Part shown: in pieces, positions 13,510 to 14,391 of the stretch
Numbering within the stretch: the stretch's first letter is position 1
Layout: each line of letters opens with the position of its first letter
Source: Thioalkalivibrio sp.
GTDB lineage: Bacteria; Pseudomonadota; Gammaproteobacteria; Ectothiorhodospirales; Ectothiorhodospiraceae
Length of the DNA: 14,391 bases
Reading direction: 5' to 3'
NCBI GenBank assembly: GCA_003563455.1
Contig: PWRV01000032.1
Location: 1-14,391 of the forward strand
Position numbers and translations under genes: made by a program
Notes under the pieces: generated by a model
What the model was told of the DNA's origin: nothing
The model's input: only the letters and a program-made list of their open reading frames with translations
The model's database searches: none

Positions 13510-14391
13510 TCAGCGCACCGGCACATAACGTGTCAAGTCACCCCGGCTGAGCACCATCTGCCAGAGGTTGAGACCCCGACAACGGAACGCGCCGGCCGTG
13601 CTGTTCAGGTAGTAGCGCCACATGCGGTAGAAGCGCTCCTCGAGGCCTTCCCGCTTCTTCAACTCCGGCCACGCGGCCAGAAAGTTCGCCTCCCAGGCCG
13701 TCAGGGTGCGATCGTAGTCCGGGCCGAAGTTGTGCCAGTCCTCGAGCACGAACAGGCCCTCCTTGGCACGCGCAAGCTGGGCCTCCGAGGGGATCACCCC
13801 GCCCGGAAAGATGTATTTGGTGATCCACGGATCGGCCGTCATCCGGCTCTGATTGCCGCCGATGGTGTGGACGAGCGCCAGCCCACCCGCCTTCAGACGC
13901 GAACGCGCCAGCTCGAAGAAGCCCCGGTAATTTTTCGGACCAACGTGCTCCATCAGTCCGATACTCACCACCCGGTCGAAGGGCGCCGCTTCCTTCGCCG
14001 CCTCCCGGTAGTCGCGCTGTCGGATGGTCACCGGCAGCCCTTCGCACAGGATGCGCGCATATTCGACCTGCCGGCTGCTGATGTTGTAGCTGACGACCTC
14101 GCACCCGTGCTCGTCCGCCAGGTAACGGGCAAGCTCGCCGAAACCGCCGCCCAGTTCCAGCACGCGCATGCCCGGCTCGAGATGCAGCTTGCCGGCGATC
14201 AGCGCCAGCTTGGCGCGCTGCGCCTCGTCCAGCGTCGTCTCGCGGCCGTCGGCGCCGTAGTAGGCGCAGGTATATTGCATCGTCGGCCCGAGCATGGCCT
14301 CGTAAAGCCGGTTCGAGAGGTCGTAGTGCTGTTCGGCGACCCGTCGCGAACGGCGTCGGTTCTGCAGGTTGCCCATGCGGCTCAGCGCCAC
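13510..14391 (-). CDS. Cyclopropane-fatty-acyl-phospholipid synthase-like SAM methyltransferase (probable TmsB/BfaB), 5' end cut by window
   Basis: SAM-dependent methyltransferase acting on unsaturated acyl chains of phospholipids. At least 293 residues are visible. The reading frame runs to the last base of the window, and its first codon is a GTG at the edge. Cfa enzymes are about 380-430 residues with roughly 100 residues before the EHYDL motif, so the N-terminal domain almost certainly lies outside. Landmarks are EQHYDLSNRLYEAML (20-34), MQYTCAYY (38-45), SAM motif LELGGGFGELA (78-88), SIGLMEHVG (143-151), HTIGG (175-179), IFPGGVIPS (194-202), FYRMWRYYLNSTAGAFR (254-270) and LWQMVLSRG (276-284). 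The SAM loop reads GGGFG where E. coli Cfa-type enzymes usually have GCGWG. Coupling to the FAD oxidoreductase (3-base gap) favours 10-methyl fatty acid synthesis over cyclopropanation. Confidence 0.92.
   Translation of the reverse strand: MALSRMGNLQNRRRSRRVAEQHYDLSNRLYEAMLGPTMQYTCAYYGADGRETTLDEAQRAKLALIAGKLHLEPGMRVLELGGGFGELARYLADEHGCEVVSYNISSRQVEYARILCEGLPVTIRQRDYREAAKEAAPFDRVVSIGLMEHVGPKNYRGFFELARSRLKAGGLALVHTIGGNQSRMTADPWITKYIFPGGVIPSEAQLARAKEGLFVLEDWHNFGPDYDRTLTAWEANFLAAWPELKKREGLEERFYRMWRYYLNSTAGAFRCRGLNLWQMVLSRGDLTRYVPVR

Noticed and set aside
1..14391. CRISPR arrays, tRNA/rRNA genes, insertion sequences, integrases
   Set aside because: No spaced direct repeats, tRNA-like cloverleaf, transposase or integrase coding region was seen on either strand.

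Overview
This is a gene-dense, GC-rich (by eye well over 60 %) chromosomal segment. It fits a proteobacterium, most likely a gammaproteobacterium. The reasons are the TRAP transporter, Lrp/AsnC and TSUP families present, closely packed operons with Shine-Dalgarno sites, and a proteobacterial-type GC-rich intergenic palindrome. Taxonomy is inference: no rRNA or other marker gene is present. Eleven protein-coding genes cover almost the whole window. I see no tRNA, rRNA, CRISPR array, insertion sequence or phage gene, and no gene-free stretch longer than about 210 bases.

Region 1 (75-5761, plus strand) is a probable five-gene catabolic/transport operon. It encodes a Tat-exported TRAP substrate-binding protein of the TakP-like 2-oxoacid type, the small and large TRAP permease subunits, a cytoplasmic gamma-glutamyltransferase-fold Ntn hydrolase resembling oxamate amidohydrolase (HpxW) more than classical GGT, and a TSUP (TauE/SafE) anion permease. 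A perfect 14-bp-arm palindrome lies between the binding-protein gene and the permease genes. The most economical reading is uptake of a small carboxylate amide (oxamate, a pyruvate isostere, is the best guess), amide hydrolysis in the cytoplasm, and movement of an anion by the TSUP protein. A convergent Lrp/AsnC-type regulator (5818-6261, minus strand) follows.

Region 2 (6392-10993, plus strand) is a compact three-gene base-excision-repair cassette: an Fpg/Nei-type glycosylase with an altered 8-oxoG capping region, a full-length bacterial PolX (polymerase X core plus PHP nuclease), and a divergent NAD+-dependent DNA ligase. Gaps are 13 and 5 bases. The order follows the chemistry: excise base, process and fill the gap, seal the nick. 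The divergent space between the regulator and the glycosylase holds an interrupted dyad that could be an operator.

Region 3 (11053-14391, minus strand) holds an EamA/DMT transporter with its own recognisable promoter. Upstream of it lies a two-gene unit, a cyclopropane-fatty-acid-synthase-like methyltransferase (cut by the window edge) and a DWARF1/DHCR24-like FAD oxidoreductase, 3 bases apart. This pair matches the TmsB/TmsA (BfaB/BfaA) system that makes 10-methyl branched fatty acids, best known from Actinobacteria.

The three items most worth follow-up are the glycosylase-PolX-ligase cassette, the proteobacterial 10-methyl fatty acid pair, and the TRAP plus HpxW-like plus TSUP operon.
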